A stretch of DNA of 64,000 bases from Atriophallophorus winterbourni (GCA_013407085.1 JACCGJ010013209.1:1-64000); one strand, 5' to 3'; positions 47,911 to 59,045 are shown, counted from the stretch's first letter. Made by a program: numbers and translations. Notes: a model not told the origin generated them from the sequence alone.

Positions 47911-50290
47911 TTGTATCGTGGTTTAATCTATATCAGATGCACCATGTCGTGCATACAACATTTGCATTGATCACAAATTCAATGTATCATAACAAAAACT
48001 TGAAGTTAAAAAAACTCACTTTTGTCTTCCTCGGGGACGACTTCAAATTCAACGACAAATAAGAATACAAATTCGTAATATACATGTAAGAATGTAGATT
48101 ATTTAGCAGAAAAATATTTCAATTTCTTATGTAGATCATTTTTCTACCTGCGTTACGCCAAGATCAATGATAAGCAATTTGATTGTTTTAATATGATCCA
48201 CTTTTGTTTAGAATAAAGCTAATATTTTACTGACTTAAATTGTATGTTTCCGAACTTCATGGGGTAATGAAATTTTCCTAATTCAAACAAGTGATCAATG
48301 TGCCTCCTGCTAAAGGGTTCGAATAGATAAATTTAATCAACTTATTAAAATTTCAATGTAAACACCGCTAGAACAGGATTTGGTTATATAACATTGACCA
48401 GATTAAGTCACGTGCATACATTCCGGTTGATTATATTTCCATTAACGTTCATGACAAAAGTAAAGAGCTGCAAGTTTGAATATTTAAAATATGTGTAGCC
48501 TGCAATTTATCTGCTTACGTTCTGTTTCATTAGAAGGAGTGATGTATGGGAGCCTTTACTCACTATACAATGTGTTAGGCTATCTTATTACCATGAACGG
48601 CTATTACCACGATCTGCTATTACGGCTATTGTCAAATACTCTGTGTTTAACGATCAAGCATAAGGGTAAACCTAGAGTTGCGGCTGTGAAAATACCAGGT
48701 AGATCTAAAGCAACTGTAACAGAAAAAGCGAAAGCATTAGCCTATGTGTATTTAACTGTTATCAATCTAAGAGTACATGAAATCTAGGTCCCAGATTAGC
48801 CCAACATAATCACGGATACCTATGTCCTGCACACTGATTCTCTCGAAAGCTATAGAATTTTCAGTAACAAAATATTTTCCTGCCCAATGGAAGTAGTAAT
48901 CAGCATTTACGAAACGCTAAAATGCACAGTTCTTAGCAGATATTCCAAACGTGTTCCTCATCTCCGTTCTACATACCAATCAACTATCTCTCGTGACTGT
49001 CATAATCATGCACTTCTCGTTTTCGCGCACAATAGGTGATATTGCATGTGTAACATTCGTATAAATATAAGGTGGAAATACATTTTTCTTATTGTGCATT
49101 CAGTAGTTTGACTGTGTCACTCGCTTCAGATATCTAACGAAAGAACCATCCATTTATATATATAATAATCTATCTATATATATATATATATATAAATATA
49201 TATATAGCTTATATATCTATATATTAAAGGGATATCAACTTCGAATCTCGTGTTCTGCTCTTTAATTAATATGTTTGCTGGTGCTAGTTTGTAAAATATT
49301 CCACCGCATTCAGATGTATCAGTGCGGCGCGAAAACGATGAAGGTTTGCTATTCATGCTGTAAAGACTTTTCCAAATAATATGCAGCATAATGAAGCTTT
49401 TATGCAGAAATCCTGGACCTCCAGATAATATTGGTGTGTGAAAATACGCGACGCTTGTGTCCGTTGAGAGGCGGACTTAGTTTTTTTACAAACTGTCGAG
49501 TAAAAAAATCTAACGCTTGCATTTATTGTGGATCACACATTTGCACATTCAATGGTACAGCTTCGTTATATATTTCTGTGCCAAATCTCTATTTTTGATA
49601 TCTGTATTAGTGGTGAAGAACCAAAATCGTTTAGTTAACATTGAAAATGGAGGAAGAAATTGTAGGTAACCTTAACATGATGTGGGAATTTAACACCAAA
49701 CTAGCTTAATATGTCCCTCATTGCCTGTTATTTTGATATTACCCGGTATCACAGCAGTTAATATTTCTAGTATTACTACATTCATGCATAATCCAAATGT
49801 ATAATTATGAAACGGCGTAGCCGCGGAAATAACTTCATAAAATGTGTGCTCAATACTAGTCGAGCCTAAAATAAACATATTGTTTTTCTAAAATAGTATT
49901 TCATAAAGCTAACCGTTGTGCAAGGTTTAATATTCCAATTGGAAGAACGAAATAAAAATAATCTTTCCACAAACTAAAACGTTTCATTCATGTATTAATA
50001 AAATATTTGAATTCCATATAGATGGCCGGTAGTAAAACAGAAATATATATATTTCCTCTAATGACGATAGACATGTATTGAAAATGAGAAACAAATATTA
50101 CTACGTTTTATAAAATTACCCTTGATGTAATGTTTCGGACCGGTTTTCACTGTGTGTTTCAAAATAAAAAAGAGAATTATATTATTTTGCAAACGTTTTG
50201 ACGTTTGAATTGAAATAAATATGTTTTATACGGACATCACGATCTCCAGATATATATTTGGATCATTAACTAAAACACAAAATATTAGAA
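47911..50290. other. AT-rich region without confident gene
   Basis: A 98-codon plus frame at 48491-48787 is open but the opposite strand is equally open and no domain is visible. A TA-rich microsatellite cluster lies at about 49155-49225. Nothing else identified. Confidence 0.35.
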
Positions 50291-50315
50291 AAGCTCAGTC
50301 GCATGCATCTTCACC

Positions 50316-50357
50316 ATACACAACCGTGTTCGTGCTGTTTGCGTTCATCAGGTAGGG
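50316..50357 (-). ncRNA. Hammerhead ribozyme core, degenerate
   Basis: On the minus strand: CCCTAC, perfect core CTGATGA, helix II region ACGCAAACAGCAC, then GAACAC in place of GAAAC, GGTT and GTGTAT. The upstream blocks GCATGCGGATTCTGACGG and TACTGTCCCTAC match the family consensus. The disrupted GAAA box should prevent cleavage. Confidence 0.55.
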
Positions 50358-50838
50358 ACAGTACCGTCAGAATCCGCATGCGCCTGAAACAGTATTTTAA
50401 AAGAATATTCATTTGATTATATTAAATGTCGTGAATTTCTGTCCTTATTGTTTGATAGAAAGGTATTATGCCGAAATGATTATTTGGAATTTAGATTTCG
50501 TATTTGTAGTGATATGTTTGATGTAAGCATCAGCTCGACATGGAAAGAACACCACTTGTTGTAAAACCTGATTTGAAGTTAATACATTTGGTATGACTTA
50601 TTTATATCAGGCTATGAATAACATGAAACTCCTAGATCTACGCATTGGAATGCACTTCAACAGTAATGCAGGTAATACATAGTACACCGTTCCGTGAATA
50701 TAATTATAAACTCACGGACACCGGGATTGCCGTTCAACCTCGCTTTTAATACATCTCCTGAAATTGAAATTTACAGTCGCGTTTGCTCAATGATTTTTCA
50801 AAAGTAGAGTAAAGTAGTAGAAGTAGTAAAATATATAC

Positions 50839-50880
50839 TCCTTCTTGATGAGCGCAAACATCGCGTAACCGGTCGCATGT
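50839..50880 (+). ncRNA. Hammerhead ribozyme core, degenerate
   Basis: Core TTGATGA (C3 to U), helix II GCGC-AAACA-TCGC with three pairs, GTAA in place of GAAA, minimal helix III CCGGTC, then GCATGT. The downstream AAATGCATACGAATGA is the family block. Inactive by inspection. Confidence 0.5.
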
Positions 50881-51194
50881 ATGTGCGTTATGTAAATGCA
50901 TACGAATGAGCATTCATATTTCAAATATTCATATATATGTTACAACGACATATTTTTATCCTTGCGTGATCAATTTAGCAGGTGTGAAGCCCACTAATTG
51001 CAAAATGCCGTAATTGTTTGATATATATACAGTATTATGTCAAATGAGAATCACGATTATAAATACGTCTAACCGAAAATATTTATGGGCACATGTGCAC
51101 TTTTTCATTATTTAAATACACCGCGACATTTCACTCGGTAGCAGCGATAATATTCACAAGCATTGACGCAGTTGTACATTTAGTAAACGACAGA

Positions 51195-51379
51195 TTATTG
51201 TACACATTGTGGGTGAAAAGATTTTATATGACTTGTTATTTCGTTCGGAACAAAACGCTCAGATCGATTTGATACGAATCTTACTAACACACGTTTTTTG
51301 GCGGTCAACATCAAGGAGTTATTATAGTGAAATTGTGGTGGAAAATGATTAAAATAATTTATAATCACATCAGTGAAAC
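51195..51379 (-). CDS. MEG-like terminal exon
   Basis: After the acceptor CGATTTATCACAG the frame continues in phase 1: FTDVIINYFNHFPPQFHYNN, then LTAKKRVLVRFVSNRSERFV, ending with TAA at 51195-51197. No polyadenylation signal of the exact AATAAA form was seen just downstream. Confidence 0.42.
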
Positions 51380-54300
51380 CTGTGATAAATCGATGATAAT
51401 AATTATGTTTGCAAATAGTAATTAGACATACCTCGCTCATTTGTGAATTCAACTAAGATTGAGAGGATACGAGAAGTTCATTATATTGAAAAATAATTCA
51501 GAGTACATATTTAAAACGTTCATGTAATAAGCACATGAAGAATACAAATAAATCTGTCTTAAATTGATGATCAATTTGATTGAGATATCTAGTTAGTGTA
51601 AAAAATAATGTTCACACAATATCTCTCACCATCCTTTGGTCCTAATTTCTTGTCTGAAAGCGATGAGGAAGATAAAAAATATTCAACGAATACAAATACT
51701 GTCATACATCAAATACAATAATGTTATTTTATTTGCTCTAAGTCAGGTAATGATGTGATTGGGTTTGGAATTGTTTGAAGTTGTTTTAATCATGCTCATC
51801 CTATCAACACATGCACTATGTGGATTTATTTGTAGAATAATCACAAAATCAAGTTTCTCGTGTACGCCAATGATATACAACTTTTGTACGAAAAGTCGAT
51901 CGATCATAAGTAACATCATTCATGTAGATAGGGTCCAGCCAGTTTGGTTGGGTCAACGTTATCCAACAGTGTAATACAAATGTAACTTGATTACCATTCT
52001 TCCTCTGTTTCAACCGCATGCGGATCCTGGTCCTACTCTCCCAACCTGATCAGTGAAAACAGCACGAAATTGGTCGTGCTGAATGCAAATGAGCATTTTT
52101 AATCAAAATATCGTTTTTCCCATATATCAATATGTGATTTATGTATATTTGTGCCAAAGTTAGCTCGAAAACTTCAAACACACTAATTAATTTTATTACT
52201 TTTTATTTATTATTATTGATAGTTAATTTATTTTGTATTATTGAGAATATATTTTTCAAAACTAATTATATATAGAAATTGGACCTATCGTTTGTGCTAA
52301 TTCGATTCATCATAATTTCGGTATCCGACGTGTTCGTAGCAGAAACAAAAAGCAGCTTGTTTGACATACGTTTTTACTTAAAACCTGCAACCAACTTTCC
52401 TTTATTTTTTCCTTATTCTTGTGTGAATTGCAAAAACAACATTGTACGTTTAACCGGCAATGTTTTGTAAACAAATTCTATCGCTCAACTTTGGAAATCA
52501 CTATGAGTTATTGTTCGAAAATATTGTGCTTTGTGAGATGTTACGGTCGAAATTTACAAGACAAATTTTATCTGAAATCACATAATGATTTCAACCAGTA
52601 TTGATAAGATTTTTATGAAGTACTGGGGGCCAATTTGTTATTTACAACTTCGCTTATTCAGATTACAATGATTATTTAAAGTTTCGCATTTTGGTCAATC
52701 AAAAGTTATTTTTGTTCGAACTTTAAATTCAGCTATTCACCAAGAAAAGCACTGAATGATTCTTTTACACATTGAGCAAATCCGTTTTTAAGCAGATGAG
52801 TATTCTCCATCAATAAAACGTAGAACTTGTGATTTTACACATGCGTAAATGGCTTTCTTGATGATGATATCCATCGGCCGATTTCGAACATGGATGTACA
52901 TCGCAAGCGCAAAATGTTTTCATGCTGCGCAGCTTTCAACATTGAATAAACATTCCGGTTGACAGCATTCATAGCGATAGACATTACTCAGTCGATCGGC
53001 GTCAGTTATACGCCAGAGGCTTGATATGTGTTTAGCATCCAAGAGCTGTATCAGCTCTCCAGCTGTTTGAGTATAGTGAACGTGCTCTTAAGACAAGCTT
53101 TAAAAAGCACTTCAGCATTCGTTAATTTGACCATTAAGGATACGTTGAAGATATTTCGTATGCTTTGTTAACGGAAAGCATTCAGTTTCCGTTCGTGTCT
53201 TTTGTAGATAATGCAAGACTCACTGTCGTAAATTAAAGCATTCAGTACGCACGTGTTGTGCACCATCATATTTGTCTTCATAGTCAACTTGCTGTTGGCC
53301 AAGACACGAGATTGAAAAAGTGACGAAACTGCAGCTGCTCCATCAACCGGCTTATCAATCTTCGTGTCTAACGAGAGGTTATCCCCAATGGTTGGTTTTG
53401 TAATGTATTATAATGAAATATATTATTTAAATCTATTGCTCAGATAATCATGCATCGTATTCAAATAATAAAGTTCTACTTCTGAACTGATTTGCAATGT
53501 CAAACTTTGGATGAAGTACATAAAAGTTAAGCGGTAAAATCGGCGGAATTGACTATCAAAAAGCAGGTTCTGATGTGTGTGCTCAGTAAAAATAAACACT
53601 TCTACAACTGGTGAATTCGAATACATTTCAGAAAAAATTAATTATATTTCTCGTCGATATAGTTTGTTATTTTTGTTGGCCTCCTCTGTCGATATCGACA
53701 ATGGATGTACATCACAAAAGTAATAAAATCTCTTAAAGTAATATAGCTTTTTGAATGATTAAACAGTCCGATTCGGGCGGAACAATCTCTCCCGCAGCGC
53801 TTGCAATGATAGGCAGAACTAGGTTCATCAGCGTCAGTTGCATGCAGACAGCTTAATCTATTTTCATAAGAAAAAAGTTGTATGTGCTCCTTCTTAAATT
53901 GCAGATGACGCTTTAAACAATCCCTCCACTTGAGCCGTCAAGAGCAATTTCTTTTTAACTCTTGGGATCAAAGACAAGAGCTTCTCTTTTGCAAACGTCT
54001 TTGTAACACAAGTGAAGTCTGCCCAATTGTGGAGTTCCTGATTTCAACTCATCCTAGATTAGATCGTTCGGAATACGACATTCTCAATCATATAGACGTT
54101 GCCAAGTTACTACAGGCCGCGCTTTCGTAGTATAGTAAACTTTTTTGTAGGATAGCTTTTGAAATAACTTCAGCATTAGTCATTTTGTCTATCCACAATA
54201 TTTGCAAGTTGCTACGAATGCTTTGTAGATGGAACTGATTCAGCTGCCGTTCGTGTATTGCGTGGTTGGTCAAGGTTTTCCTGCCGAAAAGTTAGGTTAT

Positions 54301-56772
54301 TAGTAGGCACGCGCTGTATACCATTATCTTTGTCGTCATGAACAACTTGCGGTTATCCTAAACACGACAGTTCAATCGGAGCAAAATGTGGGCTCATCTG
54401 CCAACAATTTGACTAAAACATTCAGAAGGGCGATTTTTCTGTAGTTGCTGCAGTCGCCACTCTCATCCTTTTTATTGAATTTCGTGATGATCTTCGTGGC
54501 TCGCATCTTCTGTGTGTGACATCTTCCTGCAGCCATAACTTGAGAAACAATCGGTGAAGAGGCTGTAATAATGATGTCCTACAACATTTGATGAGCTCAG
54601 GTGAAATTCCATCTCACCAGCGGTCTTTATATTCGCTAGGTGGTGGATCGCCATATTTTGCTCATCAAGAGTAGGGGAAGTAACTAGTTGTTCACCAATT
54701 TTCCATTTGCTGTGTTTTGTCTTCAATCGAGTTAATTTCAGTCCAATACTTTTTGCACATCGTTTCGCAGTCTGTTGAATTTATTTCTACCTTTTCTTAT
54801 AAGTCGTATGTTTTTATCTGTTTGCATGCCTTTGAACTTCAAGAATTCTCGACCAACGCGGCAACCTTTTCAAGCTTTTACTTAAGTCGCTCGTTCGATC
54901 TTTCTTCGAACCGTAAGTGGAAGGCGCGACTCAGGGTATGCAGCTATTTATCGATTTCACGTTTTCTGAAGCCGATTCCACTGAGGTTCTCTTGTTGAAC
55001 TCGGCGCAGTTTTGTCAATACTTGACCGACATAATTTATAATTATTTAATCCGTTACCGAAAGTTTCACACTCTACCTGTTAGCGCAAGAAAAGTGAGTT
55101 AAATCACATGTTTGTATGTGAACTCTCCCGAAGATTTTACGTACGTTGTTTATACAGTTTATTTTCATATTTCATTGTGAATTGTGGTTACAGTAAGATA
55201 AAACTCGGGCTCGTGTATCATTTATAAAAATCAATCCATCTAGATAAATCACACTTTTGCTAAACTATAATATATGGATATTTCACTCACATTGAAACTT
55301 CTGCGTCGTCATTTCTGTAATAATTAAAAGACATGGTGTCTACGGATTATGATAACCAAAATTTCATTATTATTGTTCATTATATAATTATTTCTCGTGA
55401 TAATGTTTTTGGAAATTTCACTAATTGATTTCTTTTGAATTTAACATCACTGCAACTGGAATGAATATTGAAAGGATAAATTATGAAAATTACATACAAC
55501 TAAGAAACATTTAGTGTACTCTTAGATAAGTATCACGAAGGAGGACTTTAATATTATTTTTTTGATTTGAGGTTTGTCAAATTTATCATGTTATTTCATC
55601 AGTCAATCAGATGAAAGTCCTTCCTCTGGCTCAATTGAACGTTGTGCAGGGTTATTTGTGATAATGTCAGCTTTATTTAACTCGAGGTTTAAGGGAACGT
55701 TCTTAGGATTATACTATAAACATTTTATCTTCGAGATTTTGAAAATATAACAATGAAATCTAAAGTAACGATCAGTTGCTTCACGTTCTCCACACGAGCA
55801 CAGAGCAATACGATAAGGATTCGATCACGTCGAATTAGTGAAGAAACGGTTATCAAAGTTTGACCTTTGATATAGGTTGGCACGAATAACCTGTTGAATC
55901 CGATCTGAAAGTTGTCTGCGGTTTCTGTGTAAAGAAGACTTTCAACCAAGTTTATCTCAAAAATTTACGGTCTACCAAACTGGAAAGAAAAATGACCAAT
56001 TTATCTTAAAATAATGATTTGTTTGCAGCCAAATGGCGGAGATAAATAACACTAGTATGAGCACTATTTGTAATGCATAGGTCAATGTTTCTAAAATGTC
56101 GATCGATAATATGTCGTTAGTGGTTGTAAACATAGTTCTAACATCAAACCGATATTTGAGTTGGAAACGTTTCCACTGATTAGAACTAATGTCTGACAAA
56201 TAACCGACTCTTGCTGTTTTATTCATTAGCAACAATGCTTTCTAACATAGAACGCACATTTAAGTGAGTTTAGTCCAAGTACTTGATCATACTCTCTTGG
56301 ATTATGAATGATTATATCACGAACACGGTCCTGGTTTGTGTGTGATGGAATTGCATCCGGATAAGGAAAGTCAAATGCATGAATTTTAACATCATTCACT
56401 TCTGTGTTAGCACTTGACTGAAATGCATGATCCTCTCAGCCTTATCAACTGTTGCAAACTTTTTAAACTACGTCACATTATTACATAATACGTAGATACT
56501 ACAAAACCCAGATAAAAAATGTATTTATTCTAAAAGAAACTGTTTTTGTAGAAATCAGAAAATTATGTTTCTCTTTTAAGTAAAATTATTGAACTCACCA
56601 TACGATACACGAGCGGAATCTTTAAAAAACGAATGTTACAAGTGTGATATAAATAATACATTTTGTGTATTCTAATCATTGCTTTAATGATATAAAGATT
56701 GGACGTACCAATTATATCTGGTATCAACAGTGATAGAACAGACAGAATACTGACGACATCGTTAAACAGCAT
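51195..56772 (-). CDS. Candidate micro-exon gene (MEG-like), secreted product
   Basis: Predicted minus-strand gene assembled from exons with consistent phase. In order: signal-peptide exon 56772-56709 (64 nt, donor GTACGT); micro-exon 56619-56599 (21 nt); exon 56401-56258 (144 nt); micro-exon 55314-55291 (24 nt); micro-exon 51653-51630 (24 nt); micro-exon 51452-51432 (21 nt); terminal exon 51379-51195. Every internal exon is a multiple of three and every junction is phase 1, the hallmark of schistosome MEGs, which encode variable secreted proteins by exon skipping. The gene starts 37 bp from a TATA box. Extra phase-1 candidates lie at 56213-55972, 55924-55725 and 53607-53423. RTE-like and hammerhead repeats sit in the introns. 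Which exons are really joined is unknown. Confidence 0.5.
51432..51452 (-). CDS. MEG-like micro-exon, 21 nt
   Basis: Acceptor CTTCTCGTATCCTCTCAATCTTAG (51453-51476), 21-nt exon, consensus donor GTATGT. In phase 1 it reads EFTNER between split codons. A 52-nt intron (51380-51431) separates it from the terminal exon. Confidence 0.52.
51630..51653 (-). CDS. MEG-like micro-exon, 24 nt
   Basis: Excellent acceptor (ATCTTCCTCATCGCTTTCAG), 24-nt exon, donor GTGAGAG. In phase 1 it reads KKLGPKD between split codons. Symmetric, open and close to the next micro-exon. Confidence 0.52.
52040..52081 (+). ncRNA. Hammerhead ribozyme core, degenerate
   Basis: Core CTGATCA (invariant G8 is C), helix II GTGA-AAACA-GCAC with three pairs, GAAA, TTGGTC, then GTGCTG; the first two helix I pairs are kept. 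Upstream GCATGCGGATCC and CCTACTCTCCCAAC match the family. It lies in an intron of the MEG-like gene, opposite orientation. Confidence 0.55.
52860..53400 (-). mobile_element. RTE-like 3' fragment, copy E
   Basis: From CATGGATGTACATCGCAAGCGC (about 52890) to GAGAGGTTATCCCCAATGGTTG (53395) it follows the 3' third of copy A with a large internal deletion near 53060. Minus orientation. Confidence 0.7.
53423..53607 (-). CDS. Possible phase-1 exon in MEG-like gene
   Basis: Acceptor GTATTCGAATTCACCAG, then phase-1 reading VEVFIFTEHTHQNLLFDSQF and on to TAA at 53423. It lies between two RTE-like fragments. Phase agrees with the gene, but there is no good internal donor and this could be chance. Confidence 0.25.
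53665..55060 (-). mobile_element. RTE-like retrotransposon, copy C, RT deleted
   Basis: Begins at TTGTTGGCCTCC...ATGGATGTACATCACA and follows copy A to about 54390, where it jumps from the part corresponding to 7540 to the part corresponding to 8340 of copy A, removing about 0.8 kb of RT sequence (motifs A-C). It then continues through the inter-domain region to about 55060. Non-functional. Confidence 0.75.
55291..55314 (-). CDS. MEG-like micro-exon, 24 nt
   Basis: Acceptor TAATTATTACAG, a 24-nt exon, donor GTGAGTG. In phase 1 it reads MTTQKFQ flanked by split codons. Length is a multiple of three, no stop, good donor. Confidence 0.45.
55725..55924 (-). CDS. Possible alternative terminal exon
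   Basis: Acceptor GTCTTCTTTACACAG, then phase-1 reading TADNFQIGFNRLFVPTYIKG and on to TAA at 55725. Phase matches the rest of the gene. No known domain; support is the acceptor, the phase and the composition only. Confidence 0.28.
55972..56213 (-). CDS. Possible membrane-anchor exon of the MEG-like gene
   Basis: A 44-nt intron (56214-56257, donor GTGCGT, acceptor GCTAATGAATAAAACAG) would join the 144-nt exon in phase 1 to this one. It reads SRVGYLSDISSNQWKRFQ, then a transmembrane-like segment LTYALQIVLILVLFISAIWL, and stops at TAG (55972-55974). Introns this short occur in schistosomes. If used it would be an alternative 3' end giving a membrane-anchored isoform. It may instead be a chance open frame. 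Confidence 0.3.
56258..56401 (-). CDS. MEG-like exon, 144 nt
   Basis: After the acceptor GTGCTAACACAG the exon reads, in phase 1, VNDVKIHAFDFPYPDAIPSH and continues with RVRDIIIHNPREYDQVLGLN, ending at donor GTGCGT (56257-56252). 144 nt is 48 codons, so it is symmetric. Composition is strongly coding-like. No domain recognised. Confidence 0.45.
56599..56619 (-). CDS. MEG-like micro-exon, 21 nt
   Basis: Acceptor ATTCGTTTTTTAAAG, 21-nt exon ATTCCGCTCGTGTATCGTAT followed by G, donor GTGAGTT. Joined to exon 1 in phase 1 it reads DSARVSY and ends in phase 1. The upstream intron is 89 nt (56620-56708). Confidence 0.5.
56709..56772 (-). CDS. MEG-like exon 1, signal peptide
   Basis: ATG at 56772-56770 encodes MLFNDVVSILSVLSLLIPDI plus one further Ile, with a continuous hydrophobic core suitable as a signal peptide, then one base of a split codon (phase 1) before the donor GTACGT (56708-56703). 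The start is supported by a TATA box 37-44 bases upstream, implying a 5' UTR of only 10-20 nt. Confidence 0.5.
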
Positions 56773-56808
56773 TGTAAGTGTTTTGTGTGAAAGTAATCAG
56801 TGCACATG

Positions 56809-56816
56809 TTTATATA
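56809..56816 (-). promoter_or_regulatory. TATA box of MEG-like gene
   Basis: Minus-strand CTATATAAA (56817-56809), 37 bases upstream of the exon 1 ATG, so transcription would start about 10-20 bases before the ATG. Confidence 0.45.
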
Positions 56817-57009
56817 GCGTGTGCTTCACATAGGTCAAACGTGCACCGAGGTAATAACAGACACCGGTGGAAGTGAATCATTGGTCGCAAGAGATGTTTT
56901 GGTATATGCACACACGTAAACTTGTTCAACAATGATTAACTCTTGGTTTTGCGATATACAGTACGCTGAAAACAGCAAAACAATCGTCAGATGAGCGAGT
57001 GCAAACTAC

Positions 57010-57570
57010 GATATGAAAACAATATAAAAATAAATTCAAGATTCAAGGTTAAAGAATCATGATTTTATGGTGAAAAATAGCTATCGATTTTCATGTGCCA
57101 TTGGGTGACAGCTATAGAAAATACAAAGGATGCAATCAAACATTCAATTGAGGTGTTAGGATTGTGGTGGTTCATATCGGGTAAATACACATGGCCGATA
57201 GTAGAGTGCACTTTGATGTAAGTCTTAATGTTAGATTTGAAATCACGGATCGTCGGAGCGTTCACAATAGCCTGTGATAGTAAATTTCACATAAAGCAAA
57301 TACGCTCAGAAATGAAATGACGTCTATCACCGAGTTGTGATTGCAGTATAATGAAACAACTTGTATGACTCCATGTATTCTTAGGAGAGCTGACTGTTTT
57401 CAAATTACAAACAGGGTGATTTTCTATCCGCAGTTAGAATCAAGTCATTAATTACCCTCGTTTGTGTAAAGTCGGTAAATCTTAGCATGGCAATTCGCTC
57501 ATTAAATGGGATGTTCAGCATACTAACTTCTTCTCTAAACATTGAGAATTTGTATGAACATATTTGAACG
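57010..57570 (-). mobile_element. CR1-like 3' fragment, copy 5
   Basis: Minus strand; the 3' end is a TTGAATC-type tail at about 57030-57050. The end of the coding region reads MNAPTIRDFKSNIKTYIKVH (57265 onward) and upstream NERIAMLRFTDFTQTRVIND, corresponding to the C-terminal part of CR1-like RT. Aligns with the copy at 63.46 kb. The upstream limit is uncertain. Confidence 0.65.
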
Positions 57571-58110
57571 AAACCGCTTTGTGTAGTGATGAATCATGTG
57601 TGTGATAAGGCGTTAAACATTATGATGCAGGGATTCCATTGATAGTCATTGCGTGGGATGTAAAAACATGTTATCCTTTATTGGTTGACGACAGCTGGAA
57701 TCCAGAATTAGGTCTCGGTGTGAATTGCTTGGACCAACTTGAATTGAGCCGGACCTACGAAGATTTTGATGTTTTGATTTTTTTTAATTTGGATGGCAGC
57801 GCTGCTATCCGCTTTCTTCAAACGGGGGAGTGTTTGACTTATGACATAGGTTTACAGTGCGTTAAGCCTTTGTGAAATTTTCGTTTTTGCCAATAGGACC
57901 ATACTATTTAAGCCAAAGCGCTAGTCGTAAACCTATTCTTCAGCCGTTTTGGTCTATATCTCTATATTCTTCCGAAAAGGAACTCGAAATTTGCCCACAA
58001 CAACGACATTAGAAATATAAATTGAACACGCAATGTAGCGCCAATGCTTGACATCGTGCTCTGTGGTTTCCTGAATCGATGCCGGAAAGGTATTTTAGTT
58101 ACACCAAGTA
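57571..58110. other. Region without recognised gene
   Basis: One 78-codon plus frame (57639-57875) is open but shows no domain; part may be older CR1-like sequence. Confidence 0.3.
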
Positions 58111-58115
58111 AAACT

Positions 58116-58343
58116 TTACTTTGCGATAATCTTATGAGCTAAAGTTGTGTGACGAGTTAGACGAGTCACTATGTCTGAGATAACATGATCAATTTGCATT
58201 AGATAGCAAAATTGAGACCATTTCTCGACGGCGTGTTTTTGTTAGCACATCGGGCGTTATGGAATTAATACCGTTCTGGGCTTGGCTTTGTGAGTCGGGT
58301 ACAGCAGTTTGGAGTGCACAGCTGAGGTCTATCGTAATATCAC
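58116..58343 (-). other. Phase-1 exon-like segments, possible second MEG-like gene
   Basis: 58343-58272: acceptor TTTCTTACAAGTTCAG, 72-nt symmetric phase-1 exon (GDITIDLSCALQTAVPDSQS), donor GTATTA; the frame also stays open beyond it. 58174-58116: acceptor GATCATGTTATCTCAG, phase-1 IVTRLTRHTTLAHKIIAK then TAA. Both lie upstream of the first MEG-like exon, so they would be a separate gene on the same strand. No signal-peptide exon was found for them. Confidence 0.22.
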
Positions 58344-58639
58344 CTGAACTTGTAAGAAACTCATGAATAAAGTCTTATTCACATGAACAAAGTATTTAAT
58401 AACCTATTCCCAAACCCATGTAGATGAGTTTAATCAATGGGTTCAGAAAAATCCGTGCTCGCAGACGTCTCCGTCTCATCGAAGTTATTCAACATGCTGT
58501 ACAGAAGGAGACTTGAAATCACTAACTGCGATAACAAAACACTGCACCAAATCTTATGAGTTAAACAAAAATCAAAAGTTTCGCCAAAAAGCTTGCCAAC
58601 ATCCAGAAATAATAATACATTCAATACACATAATACATT

Positions 58640-59045
58640 CAATGCACTGATTTCGATAAATAATGCTCAATGGATTTCTTGGTAGCATAAAGTCGATTAC
58701 GATTATCTTGTTATTGGTGGATTTGATGACGATTTCATATATATTGAAGTAATCAATTCCATGAATATTGATTACTGAGCATCATCAACAAATGCTGGCG
58801 AAAAGCCAAGAAACGTTTTCCAATGAGATATGTTGTGAATACTCATTGCTACTCGGCATTATTTTTAACATATTGATTCTAATTTCTCTGGGATTATTTG
58901 TTTTTCGAAGATTAATAATGTTAGCTCATAGTTGATTTCGTCTTACTTATAAAAAAATATTTGTAACGACATTAAAATAAGCTGAAATACAATCTCTACT
59001 TGGGCAACGTCTGTGTGTTTACAAACAAACATCAGTTTTGGAAAT
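58640..59045. other. Region without recognised gene
   Basis: AT-rich, nothing identified. Confidence 0.35.

Noticed and set aside
48491..48787. 98-codon plus frame
   Set aside because: The opposite strand is equally open and no family signature is visible.
51696..51725. 30-nt candidate micro-exon (minus) with donor GTATGA
   Set aside because: Right length but contains an in-frame stop in phase 1, the phase used by all other exons.
52725..52765. 11-nt exon between an acceptor and GTGAAT (minus)
   Set aside because: Not a multiple of three and too short to distinguish from chance.
55493..55515. Candidate micro-exon before a good GTATGT donor (minus)
   Set aside because: Possible exons of 21, 23 or 48 nt are either not multiples of three or contain a stop in phase 1.
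57639..57875. 78-codon plus frame with balanced composition
   Set aside because: Beside a CR1-like fragment of opposite strand, no domain, no splice or promoter support.
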